Shown here piece by piece: positions 5,689 through 7,753 of a DNA stretch of 7,753 nt. This stretch comes from Solimonas sp040377605 (GTDB lineage Bacteria > Pseudomonadota > Gammaproteobacteria > Nevskiales > Nevskiaceae), in the NCBI GenBank assembly GCA_040377605.1, contig JBEIOK010000130.1:1-7753 (forward strand), written 5' to 3'. Each line of letters starts with the position of its first letter. The first letter of the stretch is position 1. Under the pieces are notes generated by a model that was not told the origin of the DNA, made no database searches, and was given only the letters and a program-made list of their open reading frames with translations. The translations under genes and the position numbers were made by a program.

Positions 5689-7235
5689 GGGACCGTGGCG
5701 GTACTGGCAGCAGCCGGGTCACCTTGCGCGGCGGCATAAATGGTCTGCACGCCCCGCATGGAGGCCGCTGACGTGTCGAGAACCGGCTGCGGATACAGAC
5801 CCAGCCCCAGCATCACCAGCATCAGCACCACCATCATCGACAGCTCGCGCTTCGAGAGGTCCTTGAGCTGCGGCGCACCCTCCTTTGGCGCGCCGTGGAA
5901 GGCCCGTTGCACCAGGATCAGGGAGTACACGGCGCCAAGCACCAGCCCGGTGGCCGCGATACAGGTGATCAAGGTGGCCACCTCGAAGCTGCCCAGCAGG
6001 ATCAGGAACTCGCCGACGAAATTGCCGAGTCCCGGCAGGCCCAGCGCCGCGACCACGAAGAACAGGGCGATCGGTGGCAGTAATCTGAAGCGCGCCCACA
6101 GCCCGCCCATCTTCGACATCTCGCGCGTGTGCAGCCGCTCGTAGATCTCGCCGCACAGGATGAACAACGCGCCGGCAGAGATGCCGTGGGCAATCATCTG
6201 GATCACCACGCCCTGCAGCGCAAGCTCGGTGCCGGCATAGATGCCGATCATCACGAAGCCCATGTGCGAGATCGACGAGTACGCCACCAGCCGCTTGATG
6301 TCGTTCTGCGAGAAGCACATGAACGCGCCATACAGAATCCCGATCACGCCCAGCCACATCGCCACCGGCGCAAAGTCAGCCGAAGCGTTGGGGAACAGCG
6401 GCAAGGCGAAGCGCAGCAGGCCATAGGCGGCCGTCTTCAGCAGGATGCCCGCCAGGTCGACGGAGCCGGCGGTGGGCGCCTGGGAGTGGGCATCCGGCAG
6501 CCAGCTGTGCAGCGGCACGGTCGGAATCTTCACGGCAAAGGCGATGAAGAACCCGAGCATCAGCACATATTCAAGCTGCGGCGACAGCTCCGTCTTCAAC
6601 AGATCCATGTAGTTGAAGGTGATCACCCCGGTCTGCTGCTGATGCGCAAAGACCAGACCGAGAATGGCCAGCAGCATGATCAGACCCGAGGCCTGCGTGA
6701 AGATGAAGAACTTGGTCGCGGCGTAGATGCGCCCCTTGCCGCCCGGAGAGTTGTGCCCCCAGAGCGCGATCAGGAAATACATCGGCACCAGCATCATTTC
6801 CCACAGGAAGAAGAACAGGAACAGATCCAGCGTCAGGAACACGCCGATCACACCGCCCAGATTCCACAACAGGTTCAGATTGAAAAAACCGATGTGCGTT
6901 TCGATCTCGCGCCACGAGCAGGCCACGGCCATGACCCCCAGCAGGCAGGTCAGCACCACCAGCAGCAGCGACAAGCCATCCATGGCCAGATGCACGGAGA
7001 TACCGAAGCGCGGAATCCAGTCGGCCTGGAACTCGACCGCCCAGTGTGGATCGGCGCTGCCGACACCGGCCATCGACCAGTCGCCGGTAGCCCACAGCCA
7101 CAGCGACAGCCCCAGGGCCAGCAACATGGAGCACAGGGCCATCCAGCGCGGGAAGCCAGTGCCGAAGACGCGTTCGCCAACCCAGGCCAGCGCGCCGCCG
7201 ATGAAGGGAATCAGGATCAGCCAGACCAGAATCAT
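5673..7235 (-). CDS. nuoM: NADH-quinone oxidoreductase (complex I) subunit M
   Basis: Antiporter-like proton-pumping subunit of complex I (ND4 homologue), in the distal half of the membrane arm between NuoL and NuoN. The protein is 520 residues; E. coli NuoM is about 509. The essential charged residues are all present, each offset by exactly two from E. coli: E146 (LWEMMLVPMYFL), K236 (FAVKIPTVPLHSWLPDAH), K267 (GILLKTAAYGLLRF) and E409 (GNFVGEFLILLG). Other family marks are HNSPGGKGRIYAATKFFIFTQ (161-181) and SQNDIKRLVAYSSISHMGFV (309-328). The extra length is mostly an Ala-rich tail of about 20 residues (AAAQGDPAAASTATVPEVLP), probably disordered. The ATG (7233-7235) overlaps the nuoL stop as ATGA and gives the typical MILVWLILIPFIGG opening. 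Its own ribosome-binding site is weak (GGTGGT), so coupling to nuoL probably matters. Confidence 0.98.
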   Translation of the reverse strand: MILVWLILIPFIGGALAWVGERVFGTGFPRWMALCSMLLALGLSLWLWATGDWSMAGVGSADPHWAVEFQADWIPRFGISVHLAMDGLSLLLVVLTCLLGVMAVACSWREIETHIGFFNLNLLWNLGGVIGVFLTLDLFLFFFLWEMMLVPMYFLIALWGHNSPGGKGRIYAATKFFIFTQASGLIMLLAILGLVFAHQQQTGVITFNYMDLLKTELSPQLEYVLMLGFFIAFAVKIPTVPLHSWLPDAHSQAPTAGSVDLAGILLKTAAYGLLRFALPLFPNASADFAPVAMWLGVIGILYGAFMCFSQNDIKRLVAYSSISHMGFVMIGIYAGTELALQGVVIQMIAHGISAGALFILCGEIYERLHTREMSKMGGLWARFRLLPPIALFFVVAALGLPGLGNFVGEFLILLGSFEVATLITCIAATGLVLGAVYSLILVQRAFHGAPKEGAPQLKDLSKRELSMMVVLMLVMLGLGLYPQPVLDTSAASMRGVQTIYAAAQGDPAAASTATVPEVLP

Positions 7236-7753
7236 GCGAGCACCACCGCGGCGATCATCAACACAGCACCGGCCGCCGTCGCGGCGGCATACCAGCGCAG
7301 CTGGCCGGTCTGCGACCGCACGATCCGCGCGTTGAGCTGCAACAGCGCAGCGGGGATCAGCCCGATGGCCTGGTCAGCCGCGTCATGGCGGTTGACGTGC
7401 ACGATGAACTGATAGGGCCTGACGAACAGTCGGTCATACAGCCAGTCCCAGCCGAAGGCCGCCTGCCACCAGCGGAACAGCAGATTGCCGACCGCGCTGT
7501 GCTTCAACGCCGCCGCAACGCCGCGGTGCTTCAGGAACAGGAACCAAGCCAGTGTAATCCCGGCAAAAGACACGCCGATGGAGATGAACTCCAGCGTGTG
7601 CTTGCTGTGCAACAGCGCCTCGCTGATCGGCGCCTGCGGCAGCACGGCATCCAACGGGATGTGGATGAAGCCGCCGAACAGCGCCGCCATCGCCAGCACC
7701 GCGAGCGGCACGCCATGATCGAGGCCGTGCGGTCTGTGCACCTCGTGTCCGTG
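7232..7753 (-). CDS. nuoL: NADH-quinone oxidoreductase (complex I) subunit L, C-terminal part (5' end beyond window)
   Basis: C-terminal 173 residues of the most distal antiporter-like subunit of complex I (ND5 homologue, about 610-660 residues when complete). The frame is open to the right edge, so the start lies outside the window. The visible part begins with a His-rich loop (HGHEVHRPHGLDHG). Two hydrophobic segments follow (VPLAVLAMAALFGGFI and FISIGVSFAGITLAWFLFL). Next comes a polar/amphipathic region with FGWDWLYDRLFVRPYQFIV, corresponding to where E. coli NuoL has its long lateral helix along the membrane arm. It ends with GQLRWYAAATAAGAVLMIAA, the last membrane helix. The pattern DWLYD-F-V-P followed by LRWY near the terminus closely resembles the E. 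coli subunit. The antiporter core with the pump lysines is outside the window. The TGA stop overlaps the nuoM ATG. Confidence 0.95.
   Translation of the reverse strand, partial: HGHEVHRPHGLDHGVPLAVLAMAALFGGFIHIPLDAVLPQAPISEALLHSKHTLEFISIGVSFAGITLAWFLFLKHRGVAAALKHSAVGNLLFRWWQAAFGWDWLYDRLFVRPYQFIVHVNRHDAADQAIGLIPAALLQLNARIVRSQTGQLRWYAAATAAGAVLMIAAVVLA

Overview
The window is a stretch of respiratory-chain genes, all on the minus strand, so transcription runs from high to low coordinates. In that order it holds the 3' end of nuoL, complete nuoM and nuoN (the last three genes of a proton-pumping complex I operon), an 87-bp gap, then nqrA, a 140-bp gap, nqrB, nqrC, and nqrD cut by the left edge. 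nqrE and nqrF would be expected just beyond the left edge, and the rest of the nuo operon beyond the right edge. I see no RNA gene, mobile element, CRISPR array or plus-strand gene.

The organism is probably a GC-rich gammaproteobacterium. NuoL, NuoM and NuoN resemble the E. coli/Pseudomonas type: NuoN is 485 residues, and NuoM keeps the E. coli spacing of its four key charged residues with a constant +2 offset. A six-subunit Na+-NQR is also common in that class. Codons are strongly G/C-ending, and the plus strand carries many long spurious open frames, as expected opposite GC-rich genes. I cannot name a genus.

The two enzymes do the same chemistry, NADH oxidation by ubiquinone, but conserve energy differently. 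Complex I pumps H+; Na+-NQR pumps Na+. Having both back to back and co-directional, without a convincing terminator between them, is the most notable thing here. It suggests linked expression or a shared history. The nuo genes are tightly coupled by 4-bp ATGA/GTGA overlaps. At nqrB-nqrC and nqrC-nqrD the stop codon lies inside the next gene's ribosome-binding site. In contrast, nqrA and nqrB are separated by 140 bp holding two strong tandem hairpins.

Key cofactor and pump residues are intact in every complete gene: FMN-threonine motifs in NqrB (DGYTSAT) and NqrC (DALAGAT, slightly atypical), [2Fe-2S] cysteines C29 and C112 in NqrD, and the membrane lysines and glutamates of NuoM and NuoN. I find no previously undescribed system. 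The findings concern gene arrangement, the two intergenic gaps and two G-homopolymer tracts inside coding sequence.
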